Below are positions 46,335 to 56,992 of a DNA stretch of 64,000 nt, in pieces. A program made the translations under genes and the position numbers. The stretch is taken from the NCBI GenBank assembly GCA_032622095.1, contig CP136062.1, forward strand, positions 201,155,959 through 201,219,958. The letters run 5' to 3'. Position 1 is the stretch's first letter, and every line of letters begins with the position of its first letter. The notes under the pieces were generated by a model. That model was given only the letters and a program-made list of their open reading frames with translations. It was not told the origin of the DNA and ran no database searches. This DNA is from Siphonodentalium dalli (lineage: Eukaryota > Mollusca > Scaphopoda > Gadilida > Siphonodentaliidae).

Positions 46335-46495
46335 ACCATGTAACAGTTCGTTTGGGCCAGTCAACAGTTCGATCGGAGCCAGTCAACAGTTCACTCGGGT
46401 CGGGCAACAGTTCACTCGTGACGTCACGAAAGCTGACCGTGATTGCAAACCGGGCAACAGTTCATTCAGGGCGGGCAACAGTTCGTTGTGGCGTT
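46335..46495. repeat. Short tandem repeats CAACAGTTC
   Basis: About six copies of (G/A)CAACAGTTC(A/G) with 18-25 bp spacing, plus two copies of GTGACGTCACGAA-like or GTGGCGTTACGAA-like text. Confidence 0.8.
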
Positions 46496-47125
46496 ACGAA
46501 CGCGAATTTGGGGTTAACCAGTTAATTCTAAATCCCAATGATTTACGAAGTAAAACTCTACTATTGGGTACCAAAAGAAACTGCAACGGACTAATAATTT
46601 GCTGCATCCCTTTGTCGCATTTAATTGCCAAAAGTCTGGCCATGGTCAATAGAGTTGCAAGAGTATGGACGTGGTCAAGAGCAGAGCAAATATGTGGACG
46701 ATCTTCTGCTATAAAACCATGAACACCCCAATTTTTATATAACAACTAAAGAAATGTTCAGACTGCATCGGTGCACATTCAGTAATGGATCGTTCATGTC
46801 CCATTTAGGACTATGAATTCCAAGTACAGAAAATCAAAGCTGAGAAATGACTTTCATATCCAGATGATCAGAACATTGCTGAACATCGGCCGTCAGCTGG
46901 ACATAGCACATTGTCTGTGGTTATATACGCAAGGTAATATGTTGATACCATCAGCACTCAGCTGGAGAGACAGAATAATGTAGTCAGTGTGTCACTATAT
47001 ATAGCAACACAAGTGAAAGAGGCAGGTTTTTCCCAGTTCCATGACATGTATCACATGCAGGAAATTGATACATCTACTCAAATTCCGCCAGTTGCTCCAA
47101 GACAATCACAAAAATCTCTCAAATA
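46496..47125 (+). pseudogene. Second LINE ORF1-like zinc-knuckle remnant
   Basis: Read across frames, 46605-46645 gives PFVAFNCQKSGHGQ, a stop, then SCK: a CCHC knuckle. 46752-46805 gives KCSDCIGAHSVMDRSCP, the second, diagnostic knuckle of jockey/I-type ORF1 proteins. A stop, then DYEFQVQKIKAE and LSYPDDQN, follow as expected. The order matches copy 1, but the two were damaged independently: here the CxxC is intact and stops are frequent. Confidence 0.8.
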
Positions 47126-47342
47126 GAGGTTGATATTTGTTTAAAGTGACTTTGTGAAGAAAAAAAAAACACTGTGCTTAAATAACACATTTGAGTTTGA
47201 AATACACAAAACACATGCATCGAGCATGTGTGGGTTGCAGCATTCATTTTGGTGCTATTGGGTATTTTGGGCTGATCTTGTCGCGATACACTTTTCGATT
47301 TAAATACATTTACAAAAGTGGCTTTTTCGCTAAATGTATATA

Positions 47343-47508
47343 AATATAAGGATTAACTGTCATGTGGACTATTTTTATGGAGATGTAACCGTGAGGTAAG
47401 TGGTCATAACTTGTATGTAAAACCCTTCGGGTTTTACACAAGTTATGTCCACTTACCTCACGGTTACATCTCCATAAAAACAGTCCACATGACAGTTAAT
47501 CCTTATAT
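47343..47508. repeat. 166-bp palindrome with near-perfect arms
   Basis: The arms AAGGATTAACTGTCATGTGG … TAAAACCC and GGGTTTTA … CCACATGACAGTTAATCCTT pair over about 75 bp around a TTCG turn. One or two mismatches and a small indel. The 124-aa frame starting at 47411 reads from the palindrome into purine-rich DNA and is not a gene. Confidence 0.95.
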
Positions 47509-47587
47509 AGATGTTCTTATGTTTTTATTCTTGTTATCAGTGAAAAAAAATAATTATCACTTCTATCCAATCTATCTCCTGACAACC

Positions 47588-47760
47588 CTGAGAGAGGGGC
47601 AGAGGGAGAGAGAGAAAGAGGGAGAGAGCAAAAAGACACAAAAGAAAAACAATAAGACATTATCCCTTGGACCGAGTTGGCCCGGGGCGAGCTGGCTCGG
47701 GGCGAGCTGGCCCAGGTCGACTGGGGCGAGTGGGCCCTGTGGCGAGTGGGCCAGTTTCCA
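47588..47760. repeat. Purine-rich run and GC-rich GGGGCGAGCTGGC repeats
   Basis: 47588-47640 is GA-rich. 47678-47755 has four to five diverged copies of CGGGGCGAGCTGGCCC/CTGGGGCGAGTGGGCC, unusually GC-rich for the window. Confidence 0.8.
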
Positions 47761-48552
47761 GTACCTATTACATGTTGGTATGTGATTTAGGCTAATAGTT
47801 TGATATGGCAGTGTTTGCTTAGGCAATGTGCCCATGCTTTTTATGCTCGGAGTGACCTAGCATGACATGTACCGTGTATTTTGTAATTTTACAAAAAAAA
47901 TACAAAATATATATATACTGACTGTCTAAATGCAGTGTTGATGTTTAATTGCATTATCTGTATAAGTTGTAAAGCCAAGAATGGTTGAAAAATATGGAGA
48001 AAATTTTGTTTGAGCTGTGGACAAAAATTCGTTTGGGTCCTCTTGACCACCCCACCCCGTCATACGTGCCCGGAAAAAATGTTTGATACCCCCTGCTTGT
48101 TTGCGTTTATTTGCACATATAGTCTACACTTATACACAGTTGCTTCGATACAAAGTTTTTGACTATCTGTTTCTGCTGAAACGACATTAAACCCCAACCA
48201 ATTAATTATAGTTACTATATATAATAACCTGTTGTCAACGTCTTCTGTTGATACATGCTGGAGAAAAAATGTTCTCCCTCATGCATGCTACATGTATAAG
48301 TTCTATCTATTCGACAACTTACGATAAGTCTTTGCACAGCATACGTATTCCGCCAATACACATGTGCTGCATTTATCGACAAATGTTTTCCCCCACAATA
48401 TGGCAATCATACACGTGTTTCACTGAGTTGAGTTTTGTTAATTGTCATCATCCGTGAAATTATAGTGCATGGCTGTGTCGATAATAATCCAATACTTTGA
48501 GATATGTTGGTGTTCCGAGTATTTCCGCAAGTGATTTTACCATTTGAACATA
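47761..48552. other. End of LINE copy 2 and unique DNA
   Basis: 48040-48100 is a G-run family fragment (GACCACCCCACCCCGTCATA). The LINE tail ends at about 48205. From there to 48552 nothing is recognised. Confidence 0.5.
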
Positions 48553-48639
48553 TCTATATCTATATTTGCGAATGTCTGTCTGTCTGTCTGTGTTCTATAG
48601 AAATTCACAGGGGACCATCTAGATGATACCAAAGGGGTC

Positions 48640-50560
48640 TACTAGGTGTAACTTTTTACGAGAGAGATAATGGTGGGGATTAGAATTTTCTAAAGTGACG
48701 CCGTTGTTGTCAGGGGCAGAAAATGGGGAGGGCAGAATTTTTTTTGTCGCTGATTGCCACGAAACTTATATATAATCATCCCCATGATATGAAGAATCGA
48801 ATGGTGTGGTTTAAATATGTAAAAAGTGGCGTCGTTCGAGTCAGGGATGCATGGAAGGGGAGAGGGCACCAAAATTGATAAAAACTAATTTTAGCGCCGA
48901 TGTCCACCAAATTGATATATATTCTTCTTCATGATACAAGGAATCTAATTGTGCGATTTAACAATGCCAAATTGTTGTCGTTTGGATGACAGATTGGGGG
49001 GGGGGCACTAAATTTGATAAGAATGGGTTTAGTTGCCGATTGCCACCACACTTATACAAAATCACCCCCATAGTATGAGGAGTCTAATGGTGTGGCTTAA
49101 ATCTGTCAAATGTGGCCTCATTCGAGTCAGGGGGCACTGAAAGGGAGAGGGGCACCAAAATTGATACACAATATTTTTAGCGCCAATTTCCACCAAATTG
49201 ATACACGTTCTTATCCATGATACGAGGTATCTAATAGTGTGATTTAAAGACGCCATATTGGTGCTGTTTGGGTGAGAGATGGGGAGGGGAGGGGAGGGGT
49301 GGGGATCAAATTTTATAAAAATTTGTTTAGTCGCCGATTAGCACCAAACTTGGGGCCATTTGTGGTGGTGTATAGAGGTGAGAGGGACACCAAAAAAAAT
49401 GATAATATGTTTAGCGCCGATTTCCACCAGATTGATACATATTCTTCTCCGTGATACGAGGAATCTTATCGTGTGGTTTAGATACACCAAATTTGTGCAC
49501 TCTGGGTGAGAGATATGGGGACCTTAAATTTTATACGAATTTCTATATTCGCCAATTTTCACCAATTATATATATATACATCTCTAATCTCTAATGAGTC
49601 TAAGTGTGTGGTTTAACGGTGACAAAAGTGGCGCCGCTTGAGTCCGAAATAGGGACGGGAGGGTCACCAAAACTGATAACAAATATTTAGTACCAATTAC
49701 CATCAAATTCAGACACGTGCTTCTCAAATGATACGAGAAATCAAATCGTGCTGTCTGTATTTCTGTCTCTGTATGCGTTCTATATATATATAACTTCACG
49801 AGGTACAATCGAGATGGCACCAAGGCGTTCTAAGAGGGGTAACTTTTTACGAGGAAGATAATGGCGCGGGTTACAATTTTCTAAAGTGACGCTGTTTGGT
49901 GTCATGGGAAGAAAAAGGGGGGGTGGTCGGCAAAATTAAAATATATGGTGAAATAGTTCTGTCGCCGATTTCCACCAAACGCACACATACTCACCTCCAC
50001 GATACGGCGCTGTTCGAGTCAGCGTTGCAGGGGGCATCAACAATTGATTTAATGAACTATTTTTAGCGCAGATTTCCACCAAATTGATATGGTATTCTTC
50101 TCTATGATACGAGGAATATAATCGTGTGATTTAAAGACGGCAAATTGCTGCCGTTTTGGGTGAGAGATGAGGGGGGGGGGGGGGGTCATAATTATTCTAA
50201 GAATTTGTTTAGTTGCAGATTACCACCAAACCTATGTATATAATCATCTCCAGTATATCATACATCCATGAGTCTAATGGACGTGGTTTAAATATGTCAA
50301 AAGTGGCGCCGTTAAAGTCATGCATGAGTATGGCAGTTGCACTAAAGCTGATACAACTATATTTAGCACTAATTTCCACCAAATTCATACACGTTCTTCT
50401 CTAATGATACGATGAATGAAATAACATTTGGTGTAGTTTGGGTCACGGATGTCGAGAGGATATGCATTATCATTGATAAGATTGCTATTCGCCGATATCC
50501 ACTTATAAGTTATATATAGTCACCCAGGCCATCTCCATATCATTTTAAGGAGTTTTGGGC
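48640..50560 (+). repeat. ~250-bp diverged tandem repeats inside the Helitron
   Basis: Each has a CGCCGATTGCCACCAAACTT-like segment, a CATGATACGAGGAATCTAAT-like segment, GTGTGGTTTAAA, and (G/T)TTTGGGTGAGAGATGGGG-like or CGAGTCAGGG text. At least ten copies, many short indels, G-runs at about 49000 and 50170. Confidence 0.85.
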
Positions 50561-50899
50561 GTTCAAATTTCACAATCTCGACAAATGGTGAACCAATTAA
50601 GTCAGTTGAACAATTATATCTTCTCAACTGTCATATTTATATGGGATGGCAATCAGGGCATTCACATAATGAGCTAGCAAAAAGAGATACATAGAAGAAG
50701 CATTACAAGTATATATTTATCATTCTATTTAAGAGATACATATATTCTTGCAAACTGAGATACATCGAACCGTCAGAGGATTGCATATATATTATAACAC
50801 AATTGAGTCTGTTCCATTCAATACAGTTTCCACAAAAAAAGTTAGAATAAAATTTTGTCAAGAGATATGGAAATGTATCGAAGGCCTGTTCAAAAATAA

Positions 50900-51070
50900 T
50901 GGTCACAGTGTGCAGTCAAACATATTTTCTTCTGATATAAAAGCAAACACAGTCAGTAGCACATGTAGAAATGTATCGAAGGCTTGTTCAAAAATAGTGG
51001 TCACAGTGTGCAATCAAATATATTTTCTTCTGATAAAAAAGAAAACGCAGTCAGTAGCACATAACATTTC
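50900..51070 (+). repeat. Two-copy ~105-bp direct repeat
   Basis: AGAAATGTATCGAAGGCTTG (50968) and GGAAATGTATCGAAGGCCTG (50869), each followed by TTCAAAAATA-TGGTCACAGTGTG, CAAA-ATATTTTCTTCTGATA, and CAGTCAGTAGCACAT. The frame at 50748-51095 covers both and is not a recognised protein. Confidence 0.8.
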
Positions 51071-51719
51071 AGAATCCTCCAATACTGACATCTAACAAGG
51101 GTATATCTGCCCGATACAGTAAAATTTTTAGAACAGACTCATCGACTGACATAAACAACACAAAATCTCGCTCTGTGTCTGGCACATGTAGCTGATATAC
51201 GTGCGCATCAACATTTCTTTTAAACTGAAAATATTTAGCCTATATATAGCACCATGAACAGAGGAGCACCTGGAAATTTCTTTAAAACATCTGTATCTTC
51301 ATGGAGATATGATAGCCAGGTGTCCTCAAAATCTTAGTCCAACCATTAGATTGATTGATACATCTCTAAATATAAAACCCAATTGTCGTCTTTTATTTTT
51401 GCGAACTAAAGTGTTTATGATGTTCATGTATCATATTATGACGTCTGAAGTAAACGCAGTTGTAAATAAATAAATACTGCAATATTGGTGGAACGGATTA
51501 GTCGCGATAAACAAAATGACAATCGACAAGGTGAGCCACTATACTTATATTACATGACTGTGTAAGAATCATGTTTTGTGATGCTATTTGAATATACAAT
51601 TTATGATAATACGTGTAACACTTTGAGCAAGAGTATTCTCTATTCTCAACAAATATATCCACAGCATGCAGAGGGTTTCACGTCACTTTAACCTGGGCAA
51701 CGCCGGGTACCCCTGTTAG

Positions 51720-51991
51720 TATTAGATATAGACACTATACTATACATGCACACTTATTAACATCAAGTGTCTGTATCAGACCCTTGCGAGCTATATATAC
51801 GCCGCGGTTCTGACGAATATGAGACACGTTTATCCTTCCATCCGAGATAATTGTGACAATGGGTATCGTAGAAAATAGAAAGCTATTCTAAACAGCATAT
51901 TCAAAGCAAGACGTCATCGACATCGCATCCTCTTCTTTGTGGCCATCAACATTTTAGTTCAACTCGTATAGCAACACGTGTTTGTAACTTA
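51720..51991. other. No recognised gene
   Basis: Short unique stretch between the Helitron end and the 33-bp repeat. Confidence 0.4.
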
Positions 51992-52120
51992 GTAGTCGGG
52001 TGCTGGCATACCCACACAGTGCATGTAGTCGGATGCTGGCATACCCACACAGTGCATGTAGTCGGATGCTGGCATACCCACACAGTGCATGTAGTCGGGT
52101 GCTGGCATACCCACACAGTG
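51992..52120. repeat. 33-bp tandem repeat, 4 copies
   Basis: The unit GTAGTCGGATGCTGGCATAC plus CCACACAGTGCAT is nearly perfect. The minus frame gives a TVWVCQHPTTC repeat and is not considered coding. Confidence 0.96.
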
Positions 52121-53199
52121 CCAAATTGAAACATGGGCAAGATAGAGCCCACATTTAAGATATACAAAGGCGAATAACTCTAAAAGGTAAATGCGATTAT
52201 GTGCGCATTCGTGTCAATTTTCACTGAGATCATATAACCAATGGCTGAGATACGGACCAAACATTATTTCCGGACAAATAACGAAGGTGAACTACCATAT
52301 CAAGCAGTATGACCCCAAACACCATGGCTGAGATCTATGTGTGGGTGGATCATGGACAGAATACCATTTTATTTCCAGATAGACAAAGAAGGATCACTCT
52401 AAACCAGACCTCTTTTTGAAAGCAATCCACGCAGACCTGATGGCGACATGCTATACCATATATCATCCAGATCCGACTGCCCGCGGCAGAGATATATGTC
52501 CGGCTCGACGAACTTATGGACAGACGGGAACAGTCAACCCAGTATGCCCCAATGTTCTCGTGTACATATGAATGAGTTAGGCCCGATCTACAATTATCTA
52601 AACTTCTAGTACTCGTGCGTGCCCAAACAATTCGACGTAATTATATGGTCATTGTGACTTCAAGTATCAAAATTTGCATTACTTGTGTGCTTATTCTATT
52701 GTTCATTTACAAATCATCGAAACCCTGGGTAGCCGCAATTACCCACAGCGTGAGTTGCGATAATCGATTCTCCAATATATCGATTATTGCCAGGTAAACG
52801 ACGTGATTGTTTTCTGATATCACAGCAGAATGATCACGCCAATAGTTGTTCCAGGTACTCTTTGATTAACAGTGGCATCATTTCATAATTCATAAATCTA
52901 ACATCTGTTAGAATAAACCTCATTCACTCACCAACAGTATAATACCCTCGGATAACGGTATACAATACATTCGGATAACGGTCCATCAGTCTGCGGTAAT
53001 GGTGGTAACTCGATGTTTGGTTTTCCATTCTGTTGGACGTTAGGGCGTCCAACAATGTTCGGGCGTTGTATTCAAATGGAGATTCCTCATTTGGACGTCC
53101 AAACTATGTCTATTTAATTTCGATATGTCGATAAATACACGAGATATCGATCTGTGTTCTGAAAAAAAAAACTTACCAATGCCATATAAATGAGCCAAA
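52121..53199. other. No recognised gene
   Basis: A short duplication (TCGGATAACGGT at about 52948 and 52972) and GGACGTCCAA-type repeats near 53040-53102. Otherwise nothing. Confidence 0.45.
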
Positions 53200-53251
53200 C
53201 GCTCTTTATGCTTACCGTATCAGGAATAGTATAACACGAAACGCTCTCTAC
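53200..53251 (+). repeat. Tripartite 42-bp module
   Basis: CGCTCTTTAT at 53200 and a diverged box CGCTCTCTAC at 53242. TATCAGGAAT begins 18 bases after the first box start. The carrier element is not identified. Confidence 0.88.
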
Positions 53252-53797
53252 TGTTTCATGTTGTAGACAAGTAGACTTCACATAGTACTTGAATGTGTCA
53301 TTTTGTGGCATATAAATGCTTATATAAAACTATGTATATAACATAGTTATCGACATAGCTTGTTAACCGGAACCGGGATGCAACTTTAACTCGTTCTATA
53401 CTTAATGGATTCTCACACTCAGTTATAAACATGTACATTGGAATTGTCTATTATTCATCTGGGGGGTTTTCAGGAAGAATAAGCAGAAGAAAGAAAATAA
53501 AAGTGCAGAAAGAGGGAAATGTTCACATAATAAGTTCCATCAAACGGCCTATTTTAACTTATTAAAAACAAAACTACTCATCAATTATTATTACAGGTAA
53601 TTATAGAAGGTTAAAAACCACCACAAATTCCGGATCTGAACCGCCACGGATCTTTAACATAAATATGATATTTGTTTTCTTTTATCGTATTCCTATGATC
53701 AAAATAGGTCGATAAATATCTGAAATAAATATACATGGCTCGGAACAATTTATTGAAGTGATCAGAAGAAACATTTTCATTTCCACAGTATGTACAT
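53252..53797. other. No recognised gene
   Basis: CCACGGATCTTTAA at about 53645 could be a TTAA-type element end; no partner found. Confidence 0.4.
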
Positions 53798-53849
53798 GTA
53801 AAGAGCGTTCGTTGTTAAATTTATCCCGATATGACAAGAATAAAGAGCG
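53798..53849 (-). repeat. Tripartite 42-bp module (minus strand)
   Basis: GTAAAGAGCG at 53798 and ATAAAGAGCG at 53840, 42 bp apart. On the minus strand TATCGGGATA begins 18 bases after the first box start. Confidence 0.88.
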
Positions 53850-54226
53850 TTTTGTAGAATAGTTGAATTCTCTGACAATTCAATGAGTCTTTTTATATTA
53901 CACGTACCCCTTATATATACGTAACAATGCCCCTGTACTTGTCGACCTTTATCCTTTACTCAGAATGTGACAAAATATACCTGGCTTAGAGAATCCATGA
54001 CGATTTGAAGCCTGAACATATGCCCTCTGTTGTTACATCTCGATAAATAGCTCGATATATAACGAACTTGGCAAAATTTCATAAATCAACGCCATCTTAC
54101 CATCCAAAGGCAACTGAAAAAATACTTGAAAAAAATGTCACGCGCATGCCACAGCCACATCGAAAGTCCACACAGCCATCCATCAGTTATACGTCGAAAA
54201 CGATCTCAAGCACTCAGCATGGAGAA

Positions 54227-54454
54227 CGCTCTTTATTATCTACCGATTTCTGAGCGCTCTTTATAATATATATACGTTCATTGGAATTATTGCTACAGGC
54301 TCTCACAAATTCAAAACGTGTTAAAACTTCATCTTTTGATAGCCGATTTCTGGTCAACTAGACCTACTTATGGGCTCATTGGTCCGATCTAATTATTTTC
54401 TGGTATAAAACATCAAGATTGTAGTTTTATGGTGTCAAATCGGACAGGGTATCT
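54227..54454 (+). mobile_element. Right half of a CCATGTCC-family MITE
   Basis: Two CGCTCTTTAT boxes at 54227 and 54255 (28-bp spacing, a shortened module) are followed by TTCATTGGAATTATTGC, AAAACGTGTTAAAACTTCAT, CGATCTAATTATTTTCTGG and GTGTCAAATCGGACAGGG, ending at TTAA 54455-54458. The left end was not found. Confidence 0.7.
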
Positions 54455-55027
54455 TTAATTACGTTGTTATTCCATATGTAATGTTATTTAAAGGTACTCA
54501 ATCCGATTCGATGTTTGTTGAAATGCCGCTTCAGTTATCAGAATCGAGTAATTGCTCAAAAATGATGCTAACCACTGTCAACTATAGTATAAAGTTGCCC
54601 AAACCTGTTATTTATCAACATTTTGTTCAAGAAATTTTGCCGGTTTGTCAGATATCTGACACAAAAAAAGCCACTTGATTTTAGAGTTATCCAGCTTCGT
54701 CCGCAATTTGGTACGAGGTGGTCTTCTCGTCGACTGTTTACTGGGCCACATCACATTATCGGTGGTGAAAAATAATTGACTTCAAAAATCGATATCTGAT
54801 CACTCTGAGCTTTGATGGTGTGTTCCTCGACTCGAATCAAATATGTTTTACCCGCGAAGCCAAGGAAATCGTAATTTGCGAGCGTTAACCCTTTACCCAA
54901 CAAACCGGCCAAATAAAGCTTCAACAGCCTAACATATCTTCGGTCTGTCTCAATAGAACCATACAAATATGGATATCATTGGAATCGGCTCCTTGATCAC
55001 ATTGTGATAGTTACAGTTATGCCCTGT

Positions 55028-55096
55028 GCCAATGCATTCTCTTATATATGCGAGTCGACCATAGGTCGCCTCGCATATATAAGAGAATGCATTGGC
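55028..55096. repeat. GCCAATGC hairpin, first in MITE copy 2
   Basis: GCCAATGCATTCTCTTATAT … around TCGACCATAGGTCGCC, ending GAGAATGCATTGGC. Confidence 0.95.
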
Positions 55097-55175
55097 ATAA
55101 AAAACTTCTTTTTTTAACACTTTTTACCATTTTTTCTTACATTCTTTAACAATTTTATAATTTTTAATGTGTTAA

Positions 55176-55244
55176 GCCAATGCATTCTCTTATATATGCG
55201 AGGCGACCTATGATCGACTCGCATATATAAGAGAATGCATTGGC
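55176..55244. repeat. GCCAATGC hairpin, second in MITE copy 2
   Basis: Same arms; the loop reads GGCGACCTATGATCGAC. Followed by ACAGGG. Confidence 0.95.
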
Positions 55245-55364
55245 ACAGGGCCGTTCTGTTGGGTAAAGCGTTAATTCGGGTTATGCATCTTTAAGTGATA
55301 TAATTTAGAAAAGTCCGATCACGATTTAGTGTGGAACATTAGAGAACATTGTTAATTCCTGAAT

Positions 55365-55392
55365 TTCCTGATATGGTAACACATAAAGAGCG
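55365..55392 (-). repeat. Half of the tripartite module (minus strand)
   Basis: ATAAAGAGCG at 55383-55392 with CTGATAT upstream (plus strand). Minus strand: box A, eight bases, then ATATCAGGAAA. The second box A is degenerate. Confidence 0.75.
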
Positions 55393-56029
55393 TTCTACTC
55401 ACTTCTGTACAAAAAAAAAACGAAAACAGCTGGAAAATTGGTATGGTTTTTGCGAGTTGTTTTTCATAGTACATGTGCCTGAATTTCGAATTTCCACGCT
55501 GCCTCAAACTCTTTATTTTACAACATCGGATAAAAGGCAATGGTGGATACTCTTTTTTTAAGGTTACATTTCTTTCTAAGCTGACAATTGATATTACGCC
55601 GTGATCAGATAGGTCGATAAACAAACAATATGCCTATCTACACATATATCTACACATATATCCACACATATATTACACATGCTCTGAAAATAAGATGCCT
55701 AAGCCATAAATATATTTTCCAGCTGTTTTGATTTTTTGAAACACAGATATGAGAGAATCGTTATTTATATTCTTCTATCAGTATATCATGCAGGCAAAAA
55801 TGTGGCGACGATCGATATTTATTGCTACATAAAATGAAAGTGTCAATGACACTGTAGCTAAACTTGAGGAGGCGTTAATTTAATGCTAAGCAGTCAATGA
55901 TAAAAAGAAGGTTCAAAGAAGTCCAAAAGTTTCAGTAAGGGACTTGTATTACGTTTTCATTTCACCAATGCATGTGGGCTGCAGAGTGTACCGATGATTC
56001 CAAGATGGCCGCTGGTGACCATGTTTTAA
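55393..56029. other. No recognised gene
   Basis: A short ACACATATATC repeat at about 55638-55680. TGACACTGTAGCTAAACTTG at about 55848 resembles the TAGCTCAACTTG repeats at 34168. Confidence 0.45.
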
Positions 56030-56160
56030 CGATTTTCGGAAATTTGGATAGCTCCCATCTGGAGGTCACCCCAAAGAATCATATGCAATTTGGTGACGAT
56101 CGGATGAGGGATATTACATGTAGAGTGTGCCGAATGATTTAGTCATGAAAACAGTGAAAA
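56030..56160. repeat. Fragment of the GCTCCCATCT subrepeat family
   Basis: ATAGCTCCCATCTGGAGGTC … TTTGGTGACGATCGGATGAG … AATGATTTAGTCATGAAAAC matches 6965-7060 and the inverted subrepeats at 22800-23460. Confidence 0.75.
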
Positions 56161-56261
56161 CTAGTGATTATGATATTATACCTCTCTGGACTTTCAATAT
56201 TTGGTTTCTGCCAATTAATGTCACTTACTCTCCTATATTAGGTATGTATTGTATTATGTTG

Positions 56262-56992
56262 TCTATTATATATTTTGGAAGATCTGTCTGTGTGTGGTGT
56301 GTGTGTGTGGTGTGTGTGTTCGCGATGAACTCGAAAACGGCCGACTCGATTTCGATGAAACTTCGTATGTGGGGATATTTTCGGCCGGAGACGGGCATGG
56401 GCCTATTAATTTGCCCGTGGGACGTGACCTTGACATTGAAATCGGGTAATTTCAAGGTCAAACGCCCGAATATCACGGGATTTCGATGACACTTGGTATG
56501 TGAGGATACTTACGGTCGGGGAGTGACATAGGCCTATTAATTTGCACGTGCGACGTGACCTTGACCTTGAAATCGGGTCATTTCAAGGTCAAACGCCCGA
56601 ATATCACGGGATTTCGATGAAACTTAGTGACTAGGAATACTTTCGTATGGGGAGTCTCATAAGCCTATTCGTTTGCCCGTGCGACGTGACATTGACCTTG
56701 AAATCGGGTCAAATCGCGAATTTTGATGGGATTTCGACGAAATTTGATACGTGGGGTTACTTTTGTCCACTGCGTGTTTTGGACGGGTCGAGTCGTGACC
56801 CCGACCTGACCTTCAAAATGATCAATTCAAGGTCAAATCGGGTAAAACCAGATGGATTTCGACGGGCACGTTTGTCGGGTACTTTTGTCCGGGCAGTGTT
56901 TTGGACTGGTCAAATCGTGACACCACTTGACCTTGACCTTCAAAATGGACAATTCAAGGTCAAAGCCCGGACGAAGTCGGGTCACCTTCTAG
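56262..56992 (+). mobile_element. Helitron-like element 1 of a head-to-tail pair
   Basis: Begins TCTATTATATATTTTGGAAG with a GTCTGTGTGTGG start region. Ends GCCCGGACGAAGTCGGGT (imperfect hairpin), CACCTT, CTAG. The body is ~120-bp diverged repeats containing TTTCAAGGTCAAACGCCCGA and GTGACCTTGA. No helicase coding. Confidence 0.82.

Larger units (their letters stand above)
45005..48210 (+). mobile_element. LINE-like ORF1-only element, copy 2 (decayed)
   Basis: Same order as copy 1 (32940-36499): 5' monomers, AAACGGGTCACCGTTTCAGC region (45510; copy 1 has AAATGGGTCACCGCTTCAGC at 33426), ORF1 remnants, and a 3' tail with CACAGTTGCTTCGATAC … GAAACGACATTAAACCCC (about 48133-48200). It is expanded by later insertions at 45785-46196, about 46250-46495 and about 47340-48050. 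Again no reverse transcriptase is present. The 5' GC-rich block seen in copy 1 is missing. Confidence 0.7.
48553..51719 (+). mobile_element. Large non-coding Helitron-like element, ~3.17 kb
   Basis: The 5' side begins TCTATATCTATATTTGCG with GTCTGTCTGTCTGTCTGTG just inside (preceded by A). The 3' side is ACCTGGGCAACGCCGGGTAC then CCCTGTTAG followed by T. This resembles common Helitron 3' ends (hairpin CCNGGGC-AAC-GCCGGG), but the last four bases are TTAG rather than CTRR, and the exact 5' base is uncertain (48553 or 48559). The body is ~250-bp diverged repeats. A longer-period repeat exists too: GTAACTTTTTACGAGAGAGA at 48648 and GTAACTTTTTACGAGGAAGA at 49840. No Rep/helicase coding. Confidence 0.7.
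54889..55270. mobile_element. TTAA-flanked MITE with paired hairpins, copy 2
   Basis: 382 bp between TTAA at 54885-54888 and 55271-55274. Ends CCCTTTACCCAACA and TGTTGGGTAAAGCG (last G changed to C). Hairpins lie at 55028-55096 and 55176-55244. Very similar to copy 1 at 11315-11708. Confidence 0.92.
54492..55290. mobile_element. TTAA-flanked element AGGTACTCAATCCGA, interrupted
   Basis: TTAA at 54488-54491 and 55291-55294. Ends AGGTACTCAATCCGA and TCGGGTTATGCATCT (inverted, imperfect). The left 180 bp matches 63813-64000. A hairpin MITE is inserted at a TTAA inside it. A 65-aa frame at 54481-54678 is chance. Confidence 0.75.

Noticed and set aside
48553-51719. Autonomous Helitron
   Set aside because: No Rep or helicase reading frame exists; the body is non-coding repeats only.
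51946-52167. Minus-strand frames with TVWVCQHPTTC repeats
   Set aside because: Product of a 33-bp tandem repeat that is open in two overlapping frames.
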